Source of the DNA: Deroplatys truncata
Lineage: Eukaryota > Arthropoda > Insecta > Mantodea > Mantidae
Reading direction: 5' to 3'
Assembly (NCBI GenBank): GCA_030765065.1
Contig: CM060990.1
Coordinates: 494,130,190 to 494,194,189 of the forward strand
DNA: 64,000 nucleotides
Shown here one piece after another: positions 46,770-56,560 of the stretch; the first letter of the stretch is position 1; each line of letters opens with the position of its first letter. The notes beneath the pieces are model-generated. The model did not search any database and was not told where the DNA came from. It was given only the letters and a program-made list of their open reading frames with translations. The position numbers and the translations under genes are program-made.

Positions 46770-48509
46770 GAGCCATTCCACGTCAAGTAGCACAAGTTTT
46801 CACAAAATTTAATCATCATGTCTCCAATTCACTTCAAATTTTGTCCATGGATTATAAAATCAAAGTGAATCACGTTTTATACTCTTATATTTTTAAACAA
46901 CAATATCTTAATAAATAATGCACAATCCAACTTGTGGAAAGTGGCACACCTCTCTACCTTTAAATTAGAATATCTCACGGGCAATAAGTGATAAAATTAT
47001 TAATTAATAAACTTATGTTATAAAGCGCAATGCAAAGCTTAATATTTATCACAATTGATATAATTAATTATTTACATCAATTTTTAAAATCTAAACATTT
47101 AAAGACTATATATCCCTATTAACCCACAAACTTAAATTTCTATAAAAATCATAAATAAATTCCTTGTAGTGTCTTGTATATATCTGCATAAAATAAAGAT
47201 GGGATCCTGCATAGTTAAGGTTAAATAAAATAACTTAGAAAACAACAGCCTGTCATTGGATGCCTTGTCAATTGTTCACAGCACTTTAGTTGCACTAGTC
47301 TGTTCATATGTAACTTAAATTTGGCATATAGTTGAGAAACATTCAAACTTTCAATTTTATCCTATGAGAGGAAACTTAACTGCAATTTAAAGGCACACTT
47401 TTTTCCCCCCTCAGGCTCAAATAAACACCATATAATTATTATTGCATTATAGGTTGTTGGAATAAATGAATTTAGCTCAAAGGTACCAGGGATCACTTCC
47501 GCATTGCTGTATCTTGCCTCAAAATGGTCACTATGTTCAAAACCACTTCTGGATTATTCACGGCAATGGTAGTTTGTAGCACACAATCATGGTTATCAGT
47601 GGTTGGTACTTTGTGAATTTTTTTCGACATGCATTACATAGTTTTAGGTCTGGTGGCTAAGTTAAGTTCTCCATTTTTGTTTGTATAAGCATATTGCAGA
47701 TAACTAAGCTTAATGATGTCTGCCTTGTGTTATGCTTGGAAACATTAAATGGATTGAAGTAATAGTCATAGCTCCATTTCTTAAGTTCACTCATTATGCA
47801 CTTTCATAAACCACAGAGCTAAAAATGAACTTCTAACACAAAAAGCTGAAGAAAAAGTTACATTTAAAATGAAACAGCGGAGACAGGCTTCATAGAACAT
47901 CAGATTCAAGCTGCTAAGTTACACCAAACACCAGAAGTGATAGTCTATCACATTTGCAATGCGTAACGCATCGGCTGGCATGCTGCTGCGGTGTGAAGCT
48001 CTTAGTCAGCAAGCAGTCTCTATGTTCTAAAATCCTACGCACTAATGCATATAAACTGTTTAAAAGCGTACTTCTAAGGAAGATCCTATCCTGATATTAA
48101 CATGTTTAAAACAAAATATCTCACAGATTCCTTCTGTATTTTTTCCAGATTTTAATATTAGGGGGCTAAATATGATATTGCGGTTTAAAATATTCATACT
48201 TAAAAAAGTGATTGTTTTTTTTTATTTTGAATAAATAGTATTTTGAATGAGGAAAACCACAATGTTTTTATCTACAAAACGACATACTGTTCTTATCCCT
48301 GACCATCCTGTGTTCCGAAAATAAATTGCTTTTATGTAACGTGTGCACATAAGAATATTAAGTACTCTATAAATCCTAAAATAATTTGATTTTTTGCAAA
48401 ATATAAAATATGTTTCCATTTATTTTATGTGTGGAACATGTAAACTAAAATTCAGAAAAATCAGAGAAAGTGGTGTTTTACGTGTGCTCGGTTTGATGTG
48501 GAATGACTC
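46770..48509. mobile_element. Nested non-autonomous TIR element with AAAT duplication
   Basis: GAGCCATTCCACGTCAA at the left and, inverted, GAGTCATTCCACATCAA at the right; AAAT at 46766-46769 and 48510-48513. The 1.74-kb interior is very AT-rich and has no coding motif. The 4-bp duplication suggests a Sola-like or Chapaev-like group, but this is only a guess. It sits inside the 7.5-kb element. Confidence 0.68.
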
Positions 48510-48513
48510 AAAT

Positions 48514-49945
48514 AGGAACCAGTTTTAAGTGTTTCTGTTTCTGGGTGTCTAGAAGTATGACAGTATATTTTAGTATTTAAAATCATAGCCCTTAATAATA
48601 TCCTAGAGAATACAAATATTTTACCCCTTCCTTTTGAGTTCCAAATTCTTTAATAGGCTGCTGAATAGATGCATTCCTTTGGCTTTCATTAACTGTGACT
48701 AAATAAATAAAAATCTTTGTGTTAAATTCACATGACATTCTCAACCCTCTATCTTCATGGGTATACATCTTATTCTTATGAAAGCTTATTTTTCCAGATA
48801 CTTCATTTTAATTGAGATAAACCTTTGCAGAAATAGTAAAATTAAACACTTTGTTATAGATACAAAGAGAATAGTGATAATCTAATGTTTAAGAACTGGA
48901 CAGCATATGCTGGGCTTTAAATTCCATTCTCTTTTCATGCAATCGTAATAAAACAATTGAATGTCGACAGGACTTGAAAAGAATGACAAACATATTGAAC
49001 AATTTGAACCAATAATACATCTCAGAAATGCCTTTGCTACAAAAAGTTATTTTAAATAAACTGCGTGTTTTAAGGAAATCTACATTTTTTGTGTAGTACA
49101 TTTTTGCCTATGGCCTAAGGTTTACCAGTTATACAAGATTCCTTCCGAATGACGGGGGCTTCACAGGCTGTCCTCAAAAAATCCAAGATATAGATTTTGT
49201 TTATCATGCAAGTATATTTAATGTATTGTATTTTAATAAAAACCATTCGGGCCATTTTGGAGAAAATAAAAAAATTGAAAAAATGTCCTTGGTAAGGGTA
49301 GTATGGGTTTGGGAAATTGTGTTGAAAATTTTCATATTGCATCTTTGGAACATATTGAACTTAAATACCAAATTTGGTATTCATCCATTTTTGAGTTATG
49401 TTGTTCACAGGCACACACATGCTCCTTTTTCTAAAACCTTTTGTTATTCAGGGGCCTTTAAAATGTTTTTCAGGTGAACTCTTGGCATCAACTGTTTTTG
49501 CGGAATACAATACTTCCTCTATTTACTGTAAGTGTATAGAAGAGAAAGTAATACTGTCATATATGGTTGCATCTAACACATATGGCAGGCTATATTCAAC
49601 AAATGCAATAATTTATGGAATTTTATTTGATAAATAAACATAAGGATGAATCATAATTTGAGCCTGCCTCTGCCATTGCTCAAGACATCTGAAAACAACT
49701 CCAAAACTCATCTAGAGAATATTGTGGTACCATTTTCTCAAAATAATTTAAGTTCTTCACTGGAACTGCCCTATCTCCTTCCCCATTTTATTCATAGGCA
49801 ATGGCATAACATTGGTATTAACAAGTGGAATAACTTCAACAACATTGTTGCAATCTTCTGCTATAATCAGCAACCACAAATCGCAAAATTTCTTCCCATC
49901 CACATTCCAGAATATTTCTATGCACTTTCACCACAAGGATTCAAA
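48514..49945. other. Interior of the 7.5-kb TIR element; no gene recognised
   Basis: AT-rich. Several frames of 60-100 codons (for example 49646-49951 plus) have no family motif and ordinary stop density for this composition. Confidence 0.4.
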
Positions 49946-49968
49946 ACATAAGTGGTCTGAAAAAGAAA

Positions 49969-50922
49969 TTGCCAGCTCCAAATGGCCAAGGCCCAACCCC
50001 CCTCCCACTATTTTTAGTAGTCGTAGAGCGGTCAGCAGACCCGGAGGCAAAGATAGATGGTGTCACCACCATCTGCTACCTTCGGGTCCACATCGAACCA
50101 TCCAAGGGCTCTGGCGGTCCCCCACAATGCTACCGGTGCCTGGGGTTTAACCACTCCAGTCACTTCTGCTTCCGCAACCTGCGCTGCTTAAGGTGCGGAG
50201 GCTCCCACCCAAGAGAGGTCTGTCCCCGAACAATCACCGAGGTTCCCACCTGTGCTAACTGCAAGGGGGAGCATGTGGCGTGTTACGGCGGGTGCCCTAC
50301 GAGGAAGGCTGTGATAGCCTCCAGGAGACCACCTGCACCAGCAGCCCCCCAAGGTAGGGGAGGCACACCAGCACAAAAGCAGCACCCGCCAGCTCCGGCT
50401 CCGCCATGGCAACAAGATCAGCCTGCTTCCCGACGCTCTTATGCAGCAGCACTACAGAGCACCTCGAGTAGACATGCGGTGTCAAGGGCCCCCACACAAC
50501 CCACACCCAGTAAGACACAAACACCAGCTCCAGACATCCCAAAACCTCCCCGTCCTAGAAGGACAAGGAGACGTCATCCAGCTCGAGAACTGGACTCGGA
50601 CTCCGAGGCCTCGTGCAAGTGTGGTACTCCCACACCTCCGCGTAGGTCGAGGGCCGACAAGGGGACCAGTGGATCGGCGCCCTTGCCCAAGCCCCCCACT
50701 CCTTTCCCAAGAAGAGCCCCAACCCCTCCTCCTGCACCACAGGTTTCTGATGTGCTGGGGTGGTTGCAGCAGCTGCTGCAGAACCACGGCCAGCGCATCT
50801 GCAACCTGCTGGTCAGGTTCCTCTCAACATCCGACCAAGCCGCAAAGATGGTTATTGCCATGGAGGGGCTCACACTCCTGACCACTGTCATCCAGACGGC
50901 CCGAAATGGCGAATCGAACTAG
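49969..50922 (+). CDS. LINE ORF1 (gag-like), 5'-truncated, zinc knuckles
   Basis: Nucleic-acid-binding ORF1 protein of a Jockey-type LINE. The frame is open for 317 codons and starts inside the gene. The region TPLPLFLVVVERSADPEAKI is the conserved block before three zinc knuckles: CYRCLGFNHSSHFC (residues 54-67), CLRCGGSHPREVC (73-85) and CANCKGEHVACYGGC. A proline/arginine-rich linker (about residues 110-250) follows, then a helical tail. In Jockey elements ORF1 coats LINE RNA and helps targeting. It ends just after the start of ORF2. Reverse-strand open frames here are composition artefacts. The true N-terminus is lost, so the first Met is not the native start. Confidence 0.9.
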   Translation: MPAPNGQGPTPLPLFLVVVERSADPEAKIDGVTTICYLRVHIEPSKGSGGPPQCYRCLGFNHSSHFCFRNLRCLRCGGSHPREVCPRTITEVPTCANCKGEHVACYGGCPTRKAVIASRRPPAPAAPQGRGGTPAQKQHPPAPAPPWQQDQPASRRSYAAALQSTSSRHAVSRAPTQPTPSKTQTPAPDIPKPPRPRRTRRRHPARELDSDSEASCKCGTPTPPRRSRADKGTSGSAPLPKPPTPFPRRAPTPPPAPQVSDVLGWLQQLLQNHGQRICNLLVRFLSTSDQAAKMVIAMEGLTLLTTVIQTARNGESN

Positions 50923-53604
50923 GTCACGTACCTCGTTTCAGTTCGCGTTTTGGAACGCGTGTGGTATGGCCGATCAGGGGAATGAGCTCCAGCACTTTGC
51001 TGGCTCATATGCCTTGGACCTCATTCTAGTCGGGGAAACAATTTCAAACCCAACACCCGATTCCGCCTACTGGGCTTCAGCTGCCTCAGGATGACCGTTT
51101 GGGCCGCCGAGGAGGTGGCACTGCGGTTCTCGTGAGGAACAGTGTTGTCCAACGTCCAATCCCTCTCCTGCCACTTCAAACCCTGGAGGCCACGGCCGTC
51201 TGTATTGATCTCGGCGGTACGGAGGTCATGGTGGTGTCTTGTTTACCACCCTCCACGAAGGCTGTTCGTACTTAACGATTACCTATCCATCCTCGCCCTT
51301 CATCCTAACGTTATCATGGCTGGGGACTTCAATGCCAAACATATGCGTTGGCATTGCGGCCCCCCGTCGTGTAGACGAGGCAATGAAATTATACGTATGA
51401 TAGATGCGGACCCTCAACTCAGAGCAGAGGGTCCCTGGCAACCTACACATCATCCACGAGGCCGAGGACGGTCTACCGTTATCGACTTCGCGATCATCAA
51501 GCATTTCCCCTTTCATATCTCACTCACATCCATCAACGCGCTACACTCAGATCATAATCCTGTGTTAGCCGAGGTTAACACCAAGGTTGCCAGCCACGGC
51601 GTCCCGGTTCAACACCGGGAAGTCGATTGGGAATGTGTCAAGGTTTGCCTCAACGACTCCCTTCCACCCAACCCGAGAATCGTAGACGTCCCAAACCTGG
51701 AGGCGGCTGTCTCCTCCTTCACGTCCATCGTGGTACGAACGGTCCATAACCTCACCGTCAACACCCCAGCTCCCTTTCACCCTGACGTCCTTCCTCTTGA
51801 ACTCCATCTGTTAATCCGCCACTCTTGGGCGGCACGCAGACTCTACCAGCGTCACCGCACGCCACATAATCGAGTGCTTCATAGGCGCCTGCGCCGTGAG
51901 GTCCGTCGCCGACTACGCGAGCATAGAGTGCGAGCGTGGAAGGAGACGATGAATCGTATGAACCTCGAAGATGGCGACGTGTGGAGGATTGCCAAACACC
52001 TCCGTAACCGCAGAGATCAATACTACTCCCCTCTCCACGGCACCCAAGGCCTGGCTTACCACCCCCAAGCCAAAGCAAATGTGTTTGCCGACTACCTTGA
52101 GAGGACCATGAGGCCTCGAGATGACCCCAGGACGATGCCTTTTCCGAACGTACTCGGAGGGAGGTACGCCGATTCCTTCGACGTCCCCCCGACGATGCGG
52201 ATCGATATCCCGTCATAAGACCTTCAGAAATCCAAGGCGCACCCTGCGTCTCAACCCCAAAAGGGCACCGGGGCCTGACGGGCTTACACCCGCCATGCTA
52301 CGACGCCTTCCCTTCCGGGCCGTGCTCTTTCTCACCAGGGTCTTCAATATGTGCTTCGCCCTGAGTCACTTTCCACGCGAGTGGAGAGAGGCTCGGGTTA
52401 TCTGCATATTGAAGCCGGGGAAAGATCCGGTACATCCTGCCAACTACAGATCCATTAGCCTCCTCTCTGTTCTTTCGAAAGTTTTTGAAAGGACCATTCT
52501 TACCCGCTTGTCTCCCACTTTAGGGGACATTTGAGCCATCCCACCACACCAGTTCGGCTTCCGTCCTGTGCACTCGACCTCCCAGCAATTGCTGCGCGTG
52601 GTGGAAGCGGCTGCCCTGGGCTTCCAGGACAGGGCTTACACCGCCGCAGTTTCACTGGATGTCGAGAAGGCCTTCTCGACGACCTGGCATGCGGGTCTTC
52701 TCAAAAAACTCATCCAACTGGAGCTCCATACACACATAATACACCTGCTACACACATATCTAAAACACCGCACTTTTGTAGTTTCGGTTGCGGGACACAA
52801 ATCTACACTAAGGCCAATACGAGGCGGAGTCCCCGAAGGTTCTGTGTTATCCCCCACACTCTTTAGTGTATATGTGGCCTACCTACCCACAGAGCAGCAC
52901 GTCAACATGGCACAGTACTCTGACGACGTGCTCCTGTATTGTACAAGTAAAAATCTACACAGAGCCTTCAACCCCATTCAGAGACACCTCCGCCTCCTCC
53001 AAGAGTGGTGCAGGCGTTGGCGATTATCCATTAACCGGGCAAAAATCCACGCCATTCTCTTCACCAAGCGCCGCTTTCCCGTAATTTTCCCCACATTCAG
53101 CTACCTCGGAAGGATAGAATGGACAAATGCCATCACCTACCTGGGGGTTAAGTTAGATAAGGCCTAACTTTTAGGGGACACGTCGGGGACGTCGCGCGTC
53201 GGGGGCATAGGGCTGCGGCTTCATTGTACCCGATGCTGAGGTCTGAGATGCCTGTCCCTCTTAAGTTACACCTTTTTCGAGCGCTCATAATCCCCTTCCT
53301 GCTTTATGCCTGCGAGATCTGGGGCATGGCCGCAGATTCCAGTCTGCTGCTCCTGCAACGGGTGCAGAATAGGGGCCTTCGGGCTATCTATTCTGTAAAC
53401 CGCTCCTTTCCCGTGAGACTGCTTCACGAAGCCTCATCTCTTCCTTACGTGGAGGATGAAATTAGGCGCCGGGCCGCAAAATTTTACGACCAGTTGCCAT
53501 ACCTTCAGAGCGCCCTCGTTCGGTCTCTTGGGGATTATAACCCCAGAACACGCCGCTTGAGGCATCACCGGCTTCCCCGCATGGCATGCGGGCATATCCG
53601 GTAA
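50906..53604 (+). pseudogene. LINE ORF2: endonuclease and reverse transcriptase, frameshifted
   Basis: ORF2 of the same Jockey-type LINE. The endonuclease begins FQFAFWNACGM and continues with GDFNAKHMRWHCG (about 51320-51360) and ALHSDHNPVL (51537-51566), the APE-type catalytic residues. The RT shows KRAPGPDGLTPAML (52260), ANYRSISLLSVLSKVFER, FGFRPVHSTSQQLLRV, SLDVEKAF, GVPEGSVLSPTLFSVYVAYL, the catalytic QYSDDVLLY (about 52911-52937) and a thumb (LFRALIIPFLLYACEIWGM). Lesions include frameshifts near 51090-51170, 52200 and 53165 and a TGA at 52532. The YSDD form is slightly unusual for the usual YADD. No RNase H domain is seen. Confidence 0.9.
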
Positions 53605-54084
53605 CAGCGGAGTAATTCCAACAGCAGCTAAAGCTGAACTCCAATACAATCCCTTCAAGAGTAGCTTGGACTTCAAAAATTAAAATCCCTAAATGTTTTA
53701 AATTACTAAATTCATATCATCAGCGGTGCACAAGGGCAGTTGCATCATGACCGGCTACCGTTGAGGAACAAACTTTGTTACCTCCTTTCTCTCCCCTACC
53801 TAAAGAACAACCGCCATCCTGTAACCCCATATCCCGTCACTACGTGGTTAAGTCCTAATTAGGGCAGGTACACGCCTAAACACACCATCGGGTTGCCCTC
53901 AACCTGCCATCTTGACGCACGCACGCACGCACTGAAGGTATTAAGAACTACTATACCTCTTGGCCTACTAAATGTACCCATTGACTCTTTGCTAAGATTA
54001 TATGGCAAGTCATTTATAAATATTAAAAATAGCAAAGGGCCAAGTATAGAATCTTGTGGAACACCTTTAGTAACAACCCCTGGT

Positions 54085-54956
54085 CTCCTGAAGGCAGGGG
54101 GCAGGACGGGGCTGGAGCCCTACAACCAGGCTTGTCAATCCCATTGGTCGAGTTGCCATAGTTTTTTAGGCTGAGGTCTATGCGATCTTAGCCTGTGCTA
54201 TGCATATTTACACTATGACATGCGGACAAGCAGATGTGTACCTCTGCTCAGATAGTATGGCAGCCTTGAAAGCCCTTTGGAAGCTTAAAACTACATCCAC
54301 GTTGATGTGGCAATGCCAGAGGATGTTAGACTCGTACCAGCTACCTGGTTACACTTCTTTGGGTTCCTGGACATGCTGGTATTACACAAAATGAGATGGC
54401 AGACACTCTTGCAAAGAGGGGATCAGGACAATGTTATTGGGCCTGAGCCCTTCTGCAGTGTGCTGACTAGAACTGTGAAGTACGAGATAACCCAGCTTAC
54501 AGTGAGGGCTATCCTGAAATCTGGAGTAAGCAAACCACTGCCAGACAGGCCTGTGCTTTGATACCGGGACCTGACCGGAAAGTGAGCAAGTTTCCCTGAA
54601 TTTGAACAGATCTAGGCTCAGAAGAGTTGTGGGTTATCTTACAGGCGACAACACTCTGCGCAGACATTTGTACATAATGGGGCTTACAGAAGACCCTTCA
54701 TGTAGAAAATCTGTGAGGGATTTTGAGACCTCACAGCATATGCTATGTGAATGTAAGGTTTCACTATGTATAAATATGTATCCCTGGGGTCCTTTTTTGG
54801 AACCTGAGGAGATTAGAAGGGCAGATATCAAGGATGTGGCCCATTTTATACGGACCATCAAACTTGAGTAATGCCAAGAATAAGAGGCACAAAGGCTCAT
54901 GAGCCTACATGCAAGCCTCTTTTAGAGGCCACTCGATGATAATGATGATCATCATC
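54085..54956 (+). mobile_element. 5'-truncated LINE tail with RNase H domain
   Basis: Inserted in the minus-strand LINE with a 13-bp duplication AACAACCCCTGGT / AACCACCCCTGGT (54072-54084 and 54957-54969, one mismatch). It contains an RNase H block (AEVYAILACA, LCSDSMAALKAL), then EITQLTVRAILKSG and GYLTGDNTLRRHLYIMGLTE with a CCHC-like tail (CRKS...HMLCEC). It ends in GATGAT/ATCATC triplets. This is the 3' part of an R1/I/Jockey-type LINE. The RNase H 'GHAG' region reads DMLVLHK and is frameshifted. Confidence 0.85.
54167..54871 (+). pseudogene. LINE ORF2 C-terminus: RNase H and zinc finger
   Basis: Three overlapping frames (54167-54394, 54307-54561, 54602-54871) together give RNase H and the LINE C-terminal domain. 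Catalytic residues visible: E of AEVYAILA and D of CSDSMAAL. The later Asp region is lost in the frameshift near 54350. The last frame ends with EEIRRADIKDVAHFIRTIK and a TAA at 54869-54871. It is truncated upstream, so no RT is attached. Confidence 0.85.
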
Positions 54957-55061
54957 AACCACCCCTGGTTCAAGCACCAAACATTGATTCTGGTTTTCTG
55001 GATTCTACTCATTAAGTATGATCTCAAACAATGGATAGACATTTATTTAAAGGTGAGTCGA

Positions 55062-55140
55062 AATTGTTACACTAACATCACTTAAGTTTACTCACTTAAC
55101 ATGTTTCGGGAAACCGTTGTTCCCATCCTCAGAAGGTTAA
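55062..55140 (-). ncRNA. Candidate hammerhead-type ribozyme in the inverted 5' arm
   Basis: The same motif as at 56484-56560, in reverse orientation (CTGAGGA at 55126-55132 and GAAA at 55104-55107 on the minus strand). Two copies in opposite orientation could base-pair in a read-through transcript. Confidence 0.4.
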
Positions 55141-55364
55141 CTCGACTGGCCCGTGTTGTTGGTGTTTCCGTTTTTTGGACTGGATCCTGTGGTGGCATCT
55201 TGTGGTGGAGAAATGTACTTCCAGAGAGGATTTGGTGGCGGCAAATCAAAATTCATTAGATGTGTGTTGTGTTTTAGAATGATGATCTTCTCCCATGCAT
55301 CTAATTCGGCTGCAAATTTGGCTGGTTTGACTAATGTAATATTGGGTTTGATGTTGTGATTAGT

Positions 55365-55955
55365 TTTAGTTTCAATAAGAAGTTCTATCAACAACCAACT
55401 GGTCTAACCATGGGCAACCCACTTTCACCCTTCTTGGCAGATTTATTTATGAGCTACTTAGAAATACACATAACAACTTCCTTTCCATACATGTTTAAAG
55501 TTTGGCACAGATATGTTGACGACATCTTCGCTGTTGTCCCTAATAGGTTCATACAAGACTCCTTAGCCTTACTAAACCTACAGAACCAATCAATAAAATT
55601 CACCATAGAAATAGAAAAAGAAGGCATGCTACCATTTTTAGACCTAAAAATCATCAGAGAACAAAAGAACCTAACCTTTGGCATATACAGGAAGCCAACA
55701 CACTCTACTAATTACATAAAAAATAAGAGTTTCAATCCAACCACACACAAACATGCAGTACTAAACAGCCTAACACATAGACTGGTATATACCCCCTTAA
55801 ATAAAAAAGAATACCAGTTAGAATACCAGCATATAGTAGACACAGCAATACATAATGGGTACAACAAAGCAACTATTGACAAAAAATTGCAAAATTCAAA
55901 CGACAGATGCACATCAGAAACACAACTAATCTCAGCCAGCAAGATAAAGAACTAA
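55365..55955 (+). pseudogene. Penelope-like reverse transcriptase, N-terminally truncated
   Basis: Open for 199 codons. The conserved RT blocks are FYQQPTGLTMGNPLSPFLAD, the catalytic RYVDDIFAV (about 55509-55535) and MLPFLDLKI, followed by YRKPTHSTNYI, which is typical of Penelope-type RTs. The first RT blocks are missing because the inverted arm joins here. The frame stops at 55953-55955 and continues in another frame to the GIY-YIG region (frameshift). Confidence 0.93.
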
Positions 55956-56487
55956 AGTTCAAGAAATTCACATACCACCCAGGAACATTTTACAAATTTA
56001 AGAAGATTTTCATGAAACATAACATCAGCCTAGCTCCACAGAACAAATTTAACATAGAGAAATTACTTTGTAACAAGTTAAAAGACCCCATTCCACAAGA
56101 CAAAAAAAACTTGGAATCTATAAAATCAATTGTTCAGATTGCAATAAAGTATACATTGGTAAGACAAAAAGAAACTTAGAAACTAGGCTAAAGGAGCACA
56201 TGAGATGTATTAAATACAAACAAATGGACAAATCTGCAGTTTCACACCATTTTTGGATCACTAATCACAACATCAAACCCAATATTACATTAGTCAAACC
56301 AGCCAAATTTGCAGCCGAATTAGATGCATGGGAGAAGATCACCATTCTAAAACACAACACACATCTAATGAATTTTGATTTGCCGCCACCAAATCCTCTC
56401 TGGAAGTACATTTCTCCACCACAAGATGCCACCACAGGATCCAGTCCAAAAAACGGAAACACCAACAACACGGGCCAGTCGAGTTAA
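55907..56487 (+). pseudogene. Penelope GIY-YIG endonuclease region, frameshifted
   Basis: The linker frame (55907-56179) reads LSQQDKELKFKKFTYHPG, KKNLESIKSI. In the neighbouring frame at about 56129-56205 lies NCSDCNKVYIGKTKRNLETR, the GIY-YIG core (VYIGKT with the following R). Then 56200-56487 gives the C-terminal part (KSAVSHHFW, HNIKPNITLVKPAKF, ELDAWEKITILKHNTHLMNF). In active Penelope elements this nuclease nicks the target. Frameshifts inactivate it. Confidence 0.88.
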
Positions 56488-56560
56488 CCTTCTGAGGATG
56501 GGAACAACGGTTTCCCGAAACATGTTAAGTGAGTAAACTTAAGTGATGTTAGTGTAACAA
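56484..56560 (+). ncRNA. Candidate hammerhead-type ribozyme in the 3' arm
   Basis: CTGAGGA at 56492-56498 fits the CUGANGA core, followed by a short hairpin GGGAA/TTCCC (loop CAACGGT) and GAAA at 56517-56520. A second hairpin then forms from CATGTTAAGT and ACTTAAGTGATG, followed by TTA, a possible NUH-type cleavage site. Penelope-like elements are known to carry hammerhead ribozymes in their terminal repeats. The pair next to GAAA in stem II is not canonical and stem I is weak, so activity is uncertain. Confidence 0.42.

Larger units (their letters stand above)
49945..53932 (+). mobile_element. 5'-truncated GC-rich Jockey-clade LINE
   Basis: A 4-kb insertion of about 55-60% GC in AT-rich DNA, with the C-terminal half of ORF1 overlapping ORF2 by a few codons (ORF2 ATG at 50906, ORF1 stop at 50920-50922), as in Jockey elements. 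The 5' end starts abruptly inside ORF1. The 3' side ends with a GCAC run (about 53915-53932). ORF2 has at least five lesions. It is inserted in the 7.5-kb TIR element, only about 47 bp from that element's right end. Confidence 0.88.
46434..53979. mobile_element. 7.5-kb TIR element of unknown superfamily
   Basis: The left end GGGTACATTCAGCAGATCAG and the inverted right end GGGTACATTTAGTAGGCCAA are flanked by ATT on both sides (46431-46433 and 53980-53982). Removing it puts the LINE codons ...KES and AVLCADDTS in the same frame, so the boundaries are well supported. Its own sequence is only about 1.8 kb (46434-46769, 48514-49945 and 53933-53979) because another TIR element and a Jockey LINE are nested in it. 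No transposase recognised. The GGG-type ends with a 3-bp duplication recall PIF/Harbinger or Zator elements; undecided. Confidence 0.72.

Noticed and set aside
49646..49951. 101-codon plus-strand frame as a gene
   Set aside because: No recognisable motif, ordinary composition, and the frame ends at the LINE insertion boundary.
50188..50891. Several 60-105 codon minus-strand open frames
   Set aside because: They are antisense to the GC-rich LINE ORF1, where few stops occur by composition; the plus strand has three zinc knuckles.
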